Part shown: piece after piece, positions 9,160 to 17,101 of the stretch | How the letters are laid out: each line of letters opens with the position of its first letter | Position numbering within the stretch: the first letter of the stretch is position 1 | Assembly: GCF_947259345.1 (NCBI RefSeq) | Contig: NZ_CAMYLS010000005.1 | Span: 1 to 64,000, forward strand | DNA from: an uncultured Maricaulis sp. | Lineage (GTDB): Bacteria > Pseudomonadota > Alphaproteobacteria > Caulobacterales > Maricaulaceae | DNA length: 64,000 nucleotides | Direction: 5' to 3' | Position numbers and translations under genes: made by a program | Notes under the pieces: generated by a model | Told to the model about the DNA's origin: nothing | The model's database searches: none | The model's input: only the letters and a program-made list of their open reading frames with translations

Positions 9160-11244
9160 ATGAAACGCGTTTTTCTCGCCACGACCGCCCTCCTCACCCT
9201 GGCCACGCCCGGCCTTGCCCAGCAGGGCGAGGCGGAGACCGGCGAGGATGTGATCATTGTCGAGGCGACCCGGACCCGGCTCGACAGCTTCGTCTATCCG
9301 GGGGCCACGGCGAGCGTGGACACCGAAACCCTTGACCTTACCCGCCCGGCTGATCTCGATGATCTTCTGCGCCAGCTGCCCGGCGTGGAAGTCTCCGGCG
9401 GACCGCGACGGACCGGGCAAACCATTTCCCTGCGCGGCCAGGGCCGGGAGAACACCACCCTCCTGCTAGACGGCGCACGGCAGAATTTTGGCTCGGCCCA
9501 TGATGGCGTCTTCTTTGTCGACCCGGCCCTGCTGGTCGGCATCGACGCGGTGCGCGGGCCGGCTTCGGCGCTATACGGGTCCGGCGCCTCGGGCGGCGTG
9601 GTCGCCTTCCGCACCGCCAGCGCCCATGATCTGCTGAATGCGGGCGAGACCTGGGGCTATGGGCTGGGGGCGGGCTATCGCTCGGTCGACGAAGAAGGCC
9701 GCGGCTCGCTCAGCCTCTATGGCCGCTCGGGCGCCTTCGACGCCCTCGCCTCCGTCTCGGCCCGCCAGTCCGGCGATATCACGCTGGGATCCGGGGCCGA
9801 CCTGCCCGCCGAGGATGAAAGCGTCTCCGGCCTGTTCAAGCTGGGCGCCGATCTGAGCGATGGCGTCCGCGCAGAACTCAGCTGGCAGAGCTTCAATGGC
9901 AGTGCGACCGAGCCCAACAATGCCCAGGGCGTGGCCGGTGTCGGATCGCTCAACGCGCTGGTCGACAAGGAGATCACATCCGATGCGATCACCCTCAACG
10001 CGTCCATCGCGCCGCCCGCAATCAGCTGGCTCGATCTGGACGTCACTGTCTATCGCAATGAGACCGGCGTCGATGAGACCGAGAGCGTGTCGGGCCGCGA
10101 GCTCCGCCGTGATCTGGAGACCTCCGGCATCCGCCTCGACCAGCGTTTCGACTTCACCCTCGGCGCCTTTGACGCCGGGCTGACAGTCGGCGGCGAGTAT
10201 TACGAGGACAGCCAGGATGGGTATGACAGTGCCGAGACCGGCGGTGTCCGCGGCGGCGCGCCGGATGCCGACAGCCAGTTCTCGGCCGGCTGGGTCCAGC
10301 TGGAACTGGACGGACCGGCCCCCTTCGGCCTGCCGGGCCGGGTCATCCTTCTGCCGGGCGTGCGCCAGGACTCGTTCGAAACCTCGACCCCGACCACCAC
10401 AACCGTCTCAAGCGATGCGACCTCCAGCCGTTTCGCGGCGACCTATGCCCCGATCGAGGATTTCAATGTCTTCGTCAGCTGGGGCGAGGCCTTCCGGGCG
10501 CCGTCGATCAATGAGCTCTACCTCGACGGCACGCATTTCTCCCTGCCGCACATCATCCTGGGGCCGCCAACCTTCATCTCGAATGAATTCATCGCCAATC
10601 CGGACCTGCTGCCGGAAGAAACCGAAACCCTGGAAATCGGCTTCCGGATGGACCTGGCCGACCGGATCAATCTGGACCGGCTCGATGTCAGCGCCTCCTG
10701 GTATCAGACCAAGGCCGACAATCTGATCGATCTTTTCGTCGATTTCGCCTTCGACCCGACGTGCTTTGCCCCGCCTTTCTTCGCCCCCTGCTCGGCCGGT
10801 ACCACGCAGAGCCGCAATGTCGGATCGGCTGAACTGGAAGGCTATGAGGTCCAGCTCGGCCTGAGCGAAGGCGCCTTCTCGCTCGACGCCTCGCTCACAG
10901 GCATTGACGGCAAGGACGTGGCGACCGGCGATCCGCTCGGCTCGCTCGCGCCGACCCGCCTCTTTGTGGATGGCCGCTGGCATTTCGAGAACAGCCGTCT
11001 GACCCTGGGCGGACGGATCGCCGCGGCGACCGCGTATGACCAACCGCTGGACGTCGCCGAACACCGGGCCGGCTATGTCGTCGCCGACGCCTATGCCCGC
11101 TGGCAGCCCTTCGCCGATAGCGGCCTGCGCCTCAATGCCGGCATCGAGAACCTGCTCGACCATGATTATGACCGCGTTTTCGCGGGCACCAGCGAGCCGG
11201 GCCGGTCGGTCCGCCTCGATGTGAGCTGGTCGCAAGCGTTCTAG
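9160..11244 (+). CDS. TonB-dependent outer-membrane receptor, heme/hemoglobin type
   Basis: A 694-residue receptor with a signal peptide (MKRVFLATTALLTLATPGLAQ), a short TonB-box region (EDVIIVEATRT), a plug domain (LRQLPGVEVSGGP, LRGQGRENTTLLLDGARQ, YGSGASGGVVAFRT) and a 22-strand barrel ending in an aromatic residue (SWSQAF). In the barrel, FRAPSINELY and NPDLLPEETETLEIG correspond to the FRAP and NPxL motifs of heme and hemoglobin receptors. That favours heme over siderophore as ligand. The Fur-like box upstream fits iron-controlled expression. No cognate periplasmic or ABC heme transport genes are present nearby. Confidence 0.85.
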   Translation: MKRVFLATTALLTLATPGLAQQGEAETGEDVIIVEATRTRLDSFVYPGATASVDTETLDLTRPADLDDLLRQLPGVEVSGGPRRTGQTISLRGQGRENTTLLLDGARQNFGSAHDGVFFVDPALLVGIDAVRGPASALYGSGASGGVVAFRTASAHDLLNAGETWGYGLGAGYRSVDEEGRGSLSLYGRSGAFDALASVSARQSGDITLGSGADLPAEDESVSGLFKLGADLSDGVRAELSWQSFNGSATEPNNAQGVAGVGSLNALVDKEITSDAITLNASIAPPAISWLDLDVTVYRNETGVDETESVSGRELRRDLETSGIRLDQRFDFTLGAFDAGLTVGGEYYEDSQDGYDSAETGGVRGGAPDADSQFSAGWVQLELDGPAPFGLPGRVILLPGVRQDSFETSTPTTTTVSSDATSSRFAATYAPIEDFNVFVSWGEAFRAPSINELYLDGTHFSLPHIILGPPTFISNEFIANPDLLPEETETLEIGFRMDLADRINLDRLDVSASWYQTKADNLIDLFVDFAFDPTCFAPPFFAPCSAGTTQSRNVGSAELEGYEVQLGLSEGAFSLDASLTGIDGKDVATGDPLGSLAPTRLFVDGRWHFENSRLTLGGRIAAATAYDQPLDVAEHRAGYVVADAYARWQPFADSGLRLNAGIENLLDHDYDRVFAGTSEPGRSVRLDVSWSQAF

Positions 11245-11283
11245 CCAAGTGGGGACAGTTTCGATCAGTTTGACCGCAAGTTT

Positions 11284-11399
11284 GTCATCCCTGATGGACG
11301 CCCGGCGCAGGCCGGGCGAAAGTCAGGGACCAAACTGATGGCCACCACTTGGGTCCCCGCCCTGCGTCCCGCCTTCGCGGGACTTCCGGCGGGGATGAC
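11284..11399. repeat. Intergenic inverted-repeat element with GTCATCCC/GGGATGAC ends
   Basis: The stretch between the receptor and fliJ starts with GTCATCCC (11284-11291) and ends with GGGATGAC (11392-11399). It contains a 7-bp hairpin, GCCCGGC (11300-11306) and GCCGGGC (11311-11317), and a second one in CCGCCTTCGCGG. A shorter element with the same ends is at 41953-42008. Such GTCATCC-ended palindromic repeats are common between genes in alphaproteobacteria. Together with 11245-11283 and 11400-11426 it fills a 240-base gap that holds no gene. Confidence 0.6.
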
Positions 11400-11426
11400 A
11401 ATTGGTTGCACGGAGCCCCATCCAAA

Positions 11427-11468
11427 ACACAAAAGGCCCCGAACCAGCAGGTTCGGGGCCTTTTGTGT
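11427..11468. terminator. Strong bidirectional terminator
   Basis: A perfect 19-bp stem, ACACAAAAGGCCCCGAACC (11427-11445) and its complement (11450-11468), closed by an AGCA loop. The A-run on one arm and T-run on the other make it work in both directions, ending the receptor transcript and the convergent fliI-fliJ transcript. Confidence 0.9.
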
Positions 11469-11487
11469 GGTCACAGTGCTCGCTGGA

Positions 11488-11907
11488 TCAGTGCGAGGCG
11501 CGGCCGTGACGGATCTGGGCGATTTCGTCGAGTTCGTCCTGTTCGGCCGCGCGCACGGATTGTTCGATCCGGGCGAGACGGCGTTCTTCCAGGAGCTCGT
11601 ACTTCTTGAGATCGGTGAAGGCTTCCGACAGGCGGTCACGCAGTGCGTCGGCCTGGACATCCACCTCGTCCAGCGAAGCGCGGATGTTTTCCTTCCGCTT
11701 GATCACTGCCTGCGCATAGGAGCCATAGGCGACATAGCCTTCCTTGGACTGGGCCGCGGCTGCCTGCTCTTCCGGAACGGACGCTTCGAGGCGTTCGATC
11801 TGACCGATCAGGGCTGCGCGCGAGCGATCCAGCTCGGCCATCTGTTTTTGCAATTCTTCCACCTTGAACCGGGCCAGCCGGATCAAGGGTTCATGTGAGC
11901 GTGTCAT
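11488..11907 (-). CDS. fliJ: Flagellar FliJ protein
   Basis: A 139-residue, almost entirely helical coiled-coil protein, rich in Lys/Glu/Gln/Arg ([36 protein letters not shown]). It directly follows fliI with a 4-base overlap (ATGA type). FliJ is the export chaperone-escort and the central stalk-like subunit that inserts into the FliI hexamer. Its sequence is weakly conserved, so the call combines coiled-coil nature, length near 140 and gene order. Confidence 0.85.
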   Translation of the reverse strand: MTRSHEPLIRLARFKVEELQKQMAELDRSRAALIGQIERLEASVPEEQAAAAQSKEGYVAYGSYAQAVIKRKENIRASLDEVDVQADALRDRLSEAFTDLKKYELLEERRLARIEQSVRAAEQDELDEIAQIRHGRASH

Positions 11908-13250
11908 TGCCGCACTCCTTCACCACCACCCAAAATCTCGGACAGCATTGCGAAAGTCGACGGAATGTCCGCCGCATCGTCTTTTTGCTGGCCGAGGAAC
12001 GCTTCCAGCGGTTCGTTGAGCTCTATGGCCCGGTCCACCGCGGGATTGGATCCCTGGGTGTAGGCACCCAGACGGATCAATTCTTCCATGTCGGCATAGG
12101 CCGACAAATGCTTGCGCGCTTCCGCGACCAGGGGTCGCTCGGCGGGATCATAAACCTCGGGCGCCGTCCGGCTGACCGACTTCAGGACGTCGATCGCGGG
12201 GTAGCGTCCCCGTTCAGCAATGGCTCGGCTCATGACCACATGTCCATCCAGGATGCCGCGAACGGCATCGGCTATGGGTTCGTTATGATCATCACCATCC
12301 ACCAAAACAGTGAAAAGACCGGTAATGGAGCCTGTTTTTTTGCCGTCTGTGCGCTCCGGACCCGGGCCGGCACGCTCAAGTAGCCGTGGCAATTCAGCAA
12401 ATACCGATGGCGTGTAACCGCGCGTGGTCGGCGGTTCACCGGCCGCAAGGCCGATTTCGCGCTGGGCGAGGGCAAAACGGGTGACACTGTCCATCAGGCA
12501 GAGCACGTCGAGACCCTGATCGCGGAAATACTCCGCGGTGGTCAGGGTCAGGTGCGCGGCCTGTCGGCGGGCCAGGGCCGGCGCATCCGAGGTTTCGGTG
12601 ATGACGACCGAGCGCTTGCGGCCTTCCGGGCCCAGGACATCATCGACGAATTCACGCGCTTCCCGGCCCCGTTCACCGATCAGGCCAATGACGATGACGT
12701 CTGCATCGCAGGCCCGCGCCAGCATCGACATGAGGACCGACTTGCCGACGCCGGAGCCGGCGAAGATGCCCAGACGCTGGCCTCGGCGCATGGGAACGAA
12801 GCTGTTGAGAACGCGGACACCCAGGTCCAGCCGGTCACCCAGACGGGCCCGGCCATGGGCGCTGGGCGGATTGCCTTTAAGGGGATAGGGCGTCCCGCCC
12901 TCGGTCAGCGGAGTGCCACTATCCAGTGGACGCCCGAAACCATCGAGCACTCGTCCCAGCCAGGACCGGCTCGGACGAACCCGCGCGGCCTCCGGCTGCA
13001 AACGCGCCCGCGCACCGGGACGAACCCCTTCCAGCGGACCGAAGGGCATCATCAAGGCTGTCTCGCCGCGAAAGCCGACAACTTCGCATTCCGCGACACC
13101 GTCCCCGGTCTCGATCTGCGCATGCGCGCCCAGGGACAGACCGGCCTTGGGGCCTTCGGCTTCGACGAGCAATCCGTTGAGCGCCGTGACCCGTCCTTCC
13201 AGGACACGGTCATCCAGGCGTCCGACGCGATCGATCAGGGTTTCCATCAT
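11904..13250 (-). CDS. fliI: Flagellum-specific export ATPase FliI
   Basis: A 448-residue F1-beta-like ATPase that energises flagellar type III export. Motifs: Walker [12 protein letters not shown], the conserved [16 protein letters not shown] segment, Walker [15 protein letters not shown], and the [22 protein letters not shown] block typical of FliI/SctN. Two adjacent ATGs at the start (13250 and 13247) cannot be separated by sequence. The gene is read away from ctrA, and the 523-base spacer between them carries the GANTC cluster and TTAA motifs, so its promoter may share cell-cycle control with ctrA. Confidence 0.95.
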   Translation of the reverse strand: MMETLIDRVGRLDDRVLEGRVTALNGLLVEAEGPKAGLSLGAHAQIETGDGVAECEVVGFRGETALMMPFGPLEGVRPGARARLQPEAARVRPSRSWLGRVLDGFGRPLDSGTPLTEGGTPYPLKGNPPSAHGRARLGDRLDLGVRVLNSFVPMRRGQRLGIFAGSGVGKSVLMSMLARACDADVIVIGLIGERGREAREFVDDVLGPEGRKRSVVITETSDAPALARRQAAHLTLTTAEYFRDQGLDVLCLMDSVTRFALAQREIGLAAGEPPTTRGYTPSVFAELPRLLERAGPGPERTDGKKTGSITGLFTVLVDGDDHNEPIADAVRGILDGHVVMSRAIAERGRYPAIDVLKSVSRTAPEVYDPAERPLVAEARKHLSAYADMEELIRLGAYTQGSNPAVDRAIELNEPLEAFLGQQKDDAADIPSTFAMLSEILGGGEGVRQ

Positions 13251-13576
13251 TACGGGTCAGCCCGCCTTGCAAAGCGTGGCACAAAAGCCACTTCCAGAAC
13301 AGTTTAGAGGCTGTCGGTTGCCTCGACGTAAACACCCGGCAGATTCTGCAGCCCCGTTTCGCAGCGATTCTGGTTTCGTCCGGATTCCGATTCCGTTATC
13401 GAGTCTCGGACTGGTAGAAATCCCTTGTGGATAAGTTGGGCAGCGTTCTCGAGGCTCAGATTGATCCGATTTGCCCGTCACCACAGGCAAAAACCGACGG
13501 CCACTGTGAATACTTTATATCGCGCATATTTGATCAATTTTCGCGCACAGCGCCAAATCCCAACCGATTTGCGTCC

Positions 13577-13597
13577 GTTAACCCTTGAATGGTTAAC
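13577..13597. promoter_or_regulatory. Palindromic TTAACC CtrA-type half-site pair
   Basis: GTTAACC (13577-13583) and GGTTAAC (13591-13597) form an inverted repeat around a 7-base spacer, 177 bases before the ctrA start. Each half contains TTAACC, the core of the CtrA half-site TTAACCAT. The TTAA-to-TTAA distance is 11, not the 7 of a full CtrA box, so binding by CtrA is plausible rather than certain. A GANTC site follows 10 bases later. Confidence 0.5.
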
Positions 13598-13668
13598 GCG
13601 AAATTCGAATCAAGCTTTCCAGCGAAATTTCGCTAACTGGACGATTCTAGATCTTGGTCAAGACGCAG

Positions 13669-13713
13669 TTAACTTTCGTTAAGGGTTTCCGCATAGCGTC
13701 CGAATAAGGTTAA
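13669..13713. promoter_or_regulatory. TTAA motif cluster near the ctrA start (putative CtrA autoregulation)
   Basis: TTAA at 13669-13672 and 13679-13682 are separated by 6 bases, one short of the canonical TTAA-N7-TTAA CtrA box, and a further GGTTAA lies at 13708-13713. All are within 105 bases of the ctrA ATG and downstream of the GATTC at 13643. Positive autoregulation at a promoter near the gene is known for Caulobacter ctrA; here it is inferred from motif position only. Confidence 0.45.
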
Positions 13714-13773
13714 TCACCAGATGAGACCGGGCGCGCACTGATTCGCCCGGGTAGCAAAACCGGAGGCGGACCA

Positions 13774-14469
13774 ATGCGGGTTCTTCTTATTGAGGACGAT
13801 CGGGCAACGTCCCAGTCCATCGAATTGATGCTGAAATCCGAGGGTTTCAACATCTACACCACCGATCTCGGCGAAGAGGGCGTGGATCTGGGCAAGCTGT
13901 ATGATTACGACATCATCCTGCTTGATCTGAACCTGCCGGACATGCCGGGCTTCGATGTCCTCAAGACGCTGCGCGTGGCCAAGGTCGATACCCCGATCCT
14001 GATCCTCACCGGCAATGCGGACATCGACAACAAGGTGCGCGGCCTGGGCTGTGGCGCCGACGACTACATGACCAAGCCCTTCCACAAGGACGAAATGGTC
14101 GCCCGCATCCACGCCATCGTGCGTCGGTCGAAGGGCCATTCCCAGTCCATCATCAAGACCGGTTCGATCGGCGTGAATCTCGACGCCAAGACGGTCGAGG
14201 TCGAAGGTCAGCGCGTCCATCTGACGGGCAAGGAATACCAGATGCTAGAGCTGCTCTCCCTGCGCAAGGGAACGACGCTCACCAAGGAAATGTTCCTGAA
14301 CCACCTGTATGGCGGCATGGACGAGCCGGAATTGAAGATCATCGACGTCTTCATCTGCAAGCTTCGCAAGAAGCTCGCGGCGGCCACCAATGGCGAACAC
14401 TATATCGAGACGGTCTGGGGCCGCGGCTATGTGCTGCGCGACCCGGTCGAGGAAAAAGCCTCCGCCTGA
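13774..14469 (+). CDS. ctrA: Cell-cycle response regulator CtrA
   Basis: A 231-residue OmpR-type regulator with near-canonical CtrA sequence. Receiver: [20 protein letters not shown], phosphoacceptor Asp51 in [13 protein letters not shown], and TKPFHKDE. Winged-helix DNA-binding domain: [32 protein letters not shown] and [11 protein letters not shown]. CtrA controls flagellar, pilus, division and methylation genes and, in Caulobacter, blocks the replication origin. It receives phosphate through CckA and ChpT; chpT is also in this window (22923). The C-terminus is ...EEKASA, a weakly hydrophobic end comparable with the Caulobacter Ala-Ala ClpXP degron. The start has a GGAGG site 7 bases upstream and a strong terminator follows. 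Confidence 0.97.
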   Translation: MRVLLIEDDRATSQSIELMLKSEGFNIYTTDLGEEGVDLGKLYDYDIILLDLNLPDMPGFDVLKTLRVAKVDTPILILTGNADIDNKVRGLGCGADDYMTKPFHKDEMVARIHAIVRRSKGHSQSIIKTGSIGVNLDAKTVEVEGQRVHLTGKEYQMLELLSLRKGTTLTKEMFLNHLYGGMDEPELKIIDVFICKLRKKLAAATNGEHYIETVWGRGYVLRDPVEEKASA

Positions 14470-14491
14470 TCCACCGGTCTCAGCGTTAAGG

Positions 14492-14524
14492 AAAGGCCCG
14501 GGCTGCCCGCCCGGGCCTTTTTGT
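14492..14524 (+). terminator. Rho-independent terminator of ctrA
   Basis: A 12-bp perfect stem, AAAGGCCCGGGC (14492-14503) and GCCCGGGCCTTT (14509-14520), with loop TGCCC and a TTTTTGTTG tail. It begins 22 bases after the ctrA stop. Confidence 0.9.
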
Positions 14525-14553
14525 TGTCTGGCTGTCAGGTCTACAGCGCGCGC

Positions 14554-14739
14554 CTAATGGCGGGACGGCTCATCATCAACCTCTTCACCGGCCTCTTCAA
14601 ACGTGTCGGTCTCTTCGCCGGTTACGTCCTCGATTGCGGCATCAATATCTTCGCCGGCATTTTCGGCATCGCCATCTGTACATCCCGCCAGGGCGAGGGC
14701 GGATACGGTAAAGGCCAAGGGTATCATCTTGCGAAACAT
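14554..14739 (-). CDS. Small acidic lipoprotein
   Basis: A 61-residue protein with a lipoprotein signal (MFRKMIPLAFTVSALALAGC, lipobox ALAGC) and a short, very acidic mature part of about 41 residues (17 Asp/Glu, e.g. GEETDTFEEAGEEVDDE). The open frame extends upstream, but the ATG at 14739 has an AGGAA site and gives the signal peptide. Small lipoproteins of this kind often sit beside stress-type membrane proteins such as DUF1328; the broken DUF1328 gene is just upstream on the same strand. Function unknown. Confidence 0.65.
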   Translation of the reverse strand: MFRKMIPLAFTVSALALAGCTDGDAENAGEDIDAAIEDVTGEETDTFEEAGEEVDDEPSRH

Positions 14740-14759
14740 TGGAGTTCCTTTCTGGAGCT

Positions 14760-14960
14760 TCAGGCAGGTTGGTTGCAAGCGCGACAGATGCGCGGACTGC
14801 GTCCGCGAAACAGGCTTACCACGACCAAGAGCGCGAACAGGAAGAGGAAAAGAAAGAGAACGATCTAGGCGACCGAGGCCGCGCCGGCCGCAATCCCGCC
14901 AGAACCCAGCAGCGCCGCCACCAGGGCGACGATGAAGACGGCGAGCGCCAGTTTGAGCAT
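14760..14960 (-). pseudogene. DUF1328 (YtjA-type) membrane protein gene with in-frame amber codon
   Basis: From an ATG at 14960 (good GGAGAC site upstream) the frame reads MLKLALAVFIVALVAALLG, then SGGIAAGAASVA, then TAG at 14865-14867, and in the same frame continues IVLFLFLLFALLVVVSLFRG to a TGA at 14760. Read through the stop, the 66-codon frame is a clear DUF1328 protein: two membrane helices joined by GGIA...AA. The TAG falls exactly where the family has Lys (AAKIV in E. coli YtjA), so one A-to-T change of AAG explains it. Either a recent pseudogene, a 31-residue truncated product, a readthrough case, or a sequencing error. Confidence 0.75.
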
Positions 14961-15130
14961 AGACGTCTCCTTTATCCGCTACGCCCAGGCAACGTCCGGA
15001 TCGGACGATCATTCCACTCGCCCCACAGCGCATCGGGCCGGACACCGGTCGAGTCTCGCTCGCCTCCCCTATTCAGGGGCTGTGCACACCTCGCAACTTG
15101 CGCCTATTCTTTCCTCAGCCAAGGGAGGGG

Positions 15131-16222
15131 ATGATGATCAGACAGGTATTGATAGCCGCCGCTTTGACGGCGGGCCTGCTGGCGCCGGTCGCGGCGCAAG
15201 ACCATGAACGAATTTCAGGACCCGAGATTGTTGCGGACCTCCATCGCATCGCCGCCATGGCCGGGGATCGCTTCAGCCTAGCAGGTGGGCAGGAACTTGC
15301 CCTGCAGATCGACGATCTCAGTGACCAGCTGGAGGCTCGCGGAGCTGCGCATGCGGGCGAATGGAGCGCGGCCATCGGTTTTCACATGGCCACCACCGAG
15401 CCGGAGGCCGATCCATGCGACACGATCGAGCCGGTTCGTACGGTCAGTCGCAGCGGTGTCGCCTTTGACGGCACGCTATGCCTGCTTGCCGAGGATGTGG
15501 ACGGCGCTTCCGCGCTCACACGCGATCTCCTGCTGCAGGCGCCCCTCGACGGTCAGACCCTTTATCTGCGCAGCATGGCGACCATACAGGCGACCGATCC
15601 GGACCTGCTGGCCGATGGCATGACCTTGCTGGCCGCCATGTCCGACGCGGTTGTGGCGGATATCCGCTTCAACGAAGCGGTGAGCGTGGACGGCGATAAC
15701 CTCGTCCAGCAATGGGCCGGCCTGATGGACGACATCACTGCCCAGTCGGAAGGCTATATTCGCTTTCCGGAAACCGCTGCGACTGCCGAGCAATTGGCAC
15801 ATGCTGCGCGCGAGCTTGACGCCGCGTCAGATGCCGCCAGCGCGACCTGGGGCATCAGTGTCAATTTCCAGGCGGTGGACAGCGCTACGCACAGCAATGG
15901 ACAACCAGAAGCCGCCGAACCGGACCCCGCGCCAGACACCTGTACCCGTCTGCCTGACATCACCCTGTCTGACGCGAATGGCGCCTCCCATGTCTGGCAT
16001 CAATGCGTCGCGCCGGTGCCGGGCGACGAGGAGGGGCGGCAAGCCTTCCTCATGATCTGGCGCAACACACAAGGACCGAGCTCTCGCGGTTGGGTCGAGC
16101 TGAACCTGGGCGCGTCGACAGACACCCCCGCCTTCCGGGACACGGTCGTTCGCGAAGCCGGCCTCATCCTGCAGATGCTCGCCTCCGGCGCCGTGATCCA
16201 GCCTCCGGAGAGCGACAACTAG
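15131..16222 (+). CDS. Secreted protein of unknown function
   Basis: A 363-residue protein with a signal peptide (MIRQVLIAAALTAGLLAPVAAQ). Two ATGs in a row (15131, 15134) follow an AAGGGAGGGG ribosome-binding site. The mature part is acidic and Ala-rich with a few paired cysteines (PCDTIEP, TLCLLAED, DTCTRLP, WHQCVAP), which suggests disulfides in the periplasm. No family was recognised. It is convergent with, and overlaps by 4 bases, the phosphodiester glycosidase gene. Confidence 0.6.
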   Translation: MMIRQVLIAAALTAGLLAPVAAQDHERISGPEIVADLHRIAAMAGDRFSLAGGQELALQIDDLSDQLEARGAAHAGEWSAAIGFHMATTEPEADPCDTIEPVRTVSRSGVAFDGTLCLLAEDVDGASALTRDLLLQAPLDGQTLYLRSMATIQATDPDLLADGMTLLAAMSDAVVADIRFNEAVSVDGDNLVQQWAGLMDDITAQSEGYIRFPETAATAEQLAHAARELDAASDAASATWGISVNFQAVDSATHSNGQPEAAEPDPAPDTCTRLPDITLSDANGASHVWHQCVAPVPGDEEGRQAFLMIWRNTQGPSSRGWVELNLGASTDTPAFRDTVVREAGLILQMLASGAVIQPPESDN

Positions 16223-16986
16223 TCCAAGCATCCGTTGTCGGTAACCAGAATGACAGGCCCGACCCGGTGGATCAGATCCAGGCGTGGCAATTCGGGAACC
16301 CAGGCACCGGACACGACCCCATCCAGATAGAGCGCATTCTCACTGCCCAGGCCGTCGCGAAAGAAACGGGCGAGACGTCCAAAAGAGACCGGCTCGAGGC
16401 TGAGCACGAAGGCGGCGCGGTCCGGACTTGTGATACCGACGCCATTGCGCACACGCCGGGAGGGGCCGTCATGCTGGATGGCCGGGTGCAGCGCGCCGTC
16501 GATCACCAGCATCGGACCGGACTGGGTGGCCCAGACAGCGTCGGCCTCATGAGCGGGCCAGTCGCCACTGGAGATAACCGAGGGACGCCCCTCCGCATCG
16601 GTGAAAAACACACCATTCGGCATGAGATAGAAATTGCCGCGATGTCCCGTGCGGGTGTTCAGCCCCCGCCCTGTCCTGCCCTCGGCCACATAGAGGCCCA
16701 GCGGGCGACCGCTTTCCTCGAACATGCCGGCATTCATGGCAAAACGGACACGCCCCGCCTCAATATCCGGATCCCGCAGCAGCGCATCCATCCGCCGCGA
16801 GCGGTCGGGGTCGAGATCATTGCGGACCAGGCAGAGCTCATGGCGAGCCGCGTCATACTCACAGACGAGAAAGGGCGACGTCTCGAAACTCCTGATCTCG
16901 CAGGCCGGGGACGGCGTGTTCGCGGCCTCATCGGGACTTTGAACCAACGCGAGGCTCAGGATGGCAATGGCGAGGATGGAGCTCAT
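16219..16986 (-). CDS. Phosphodiester glycosidase family protein (NAGPA domain), exported
   Basis: 255 residues: an N-terminal hydrophobic signal (MSSILAIAILSLALVQS), then a domain with VRFAMNAGMFEESGRPLGLYV, GNFYLMPNGVFF, WATQSGPMLVIDG and RNGVGITS followed by NALYLDGVVSGAW. These are the conserved blocks of the NAGPA/DUF2233 family, which removes sugars from phosphodiester-linked glycoconjugates. The natural substrate here is unknown; envelope polysaccharide is a reasonable guess. Confidence 0.8.
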   Translation of the reverse strand: MSSILAIAILSLALVQSPDEAANTPSPACEIRSFETSPFLVCEYDAARHELCLVRNDLDPDRSRRMDALLRDPDIEAGRVRFAMNAGMFEESGRPLGLYVAEGRTGRGLNTRTGHRGNFYLMPNGVFFTDAEGRPSVISSGDWPAHEADAVWATQSGPMLVIDGALHPAIQHDGPSRRVRNGVGITSPDRAAFVLSLEPVSFGRLARFFRDGLGSENALYLDGVVSGAWVPELPRLDLIHRVGPVILVTDNGCLD

Positions 16987-17043
16987 TCAGACACGATCAC
17001 TTTCCCGGGCTCCAATAGGCCGCGGGGCCCCGTCCCGGTCAAG

Positions 17044-17075
17044 AAAAAGGCCCCGCAGGGGAGCTGCGAGGCCTT
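17044..17075 (-). terminator. Terminator of the che operon
   Basis: Read on the minus strand just after cheR: GGCC-TCGCAG, a short loop, CTGCGGGGCC and then TTTTTCTT. The stem has about 10 pairs with one G-T/bulge imperfection, followed by a T-run. Position 27 bases past the cheR stop fits a Rho-independent terminator. Confidence 0.7.
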
Positions 17076-17101
17076 CATCAAATCTGTGTCGGTTGGCCGG
17101 A

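Larger units (their letters stand above)
13251..13773. promoter_or_regulatory. Divergent fliI / ctrA control region with GANTC cluster
   Basis: 523 bases without a credible gene between divergent fliI and ctrA. Seven GANTC sites, the CcrM methylation target, lie at 13342, 13366, 13383, 13389, 13401, 13607 and 13643; about one would be expected by chance in this 306-base stretch. The ctrA-proximal half is AT-rich and holds TTAA motifs described separately. In Caulobacter, ctrA transcription depends on the methylation state of a GANTC site in its P1 promoter, on GcrA and on CtrA itself. The same kind of control is inferred here. Confidence 0.7.
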
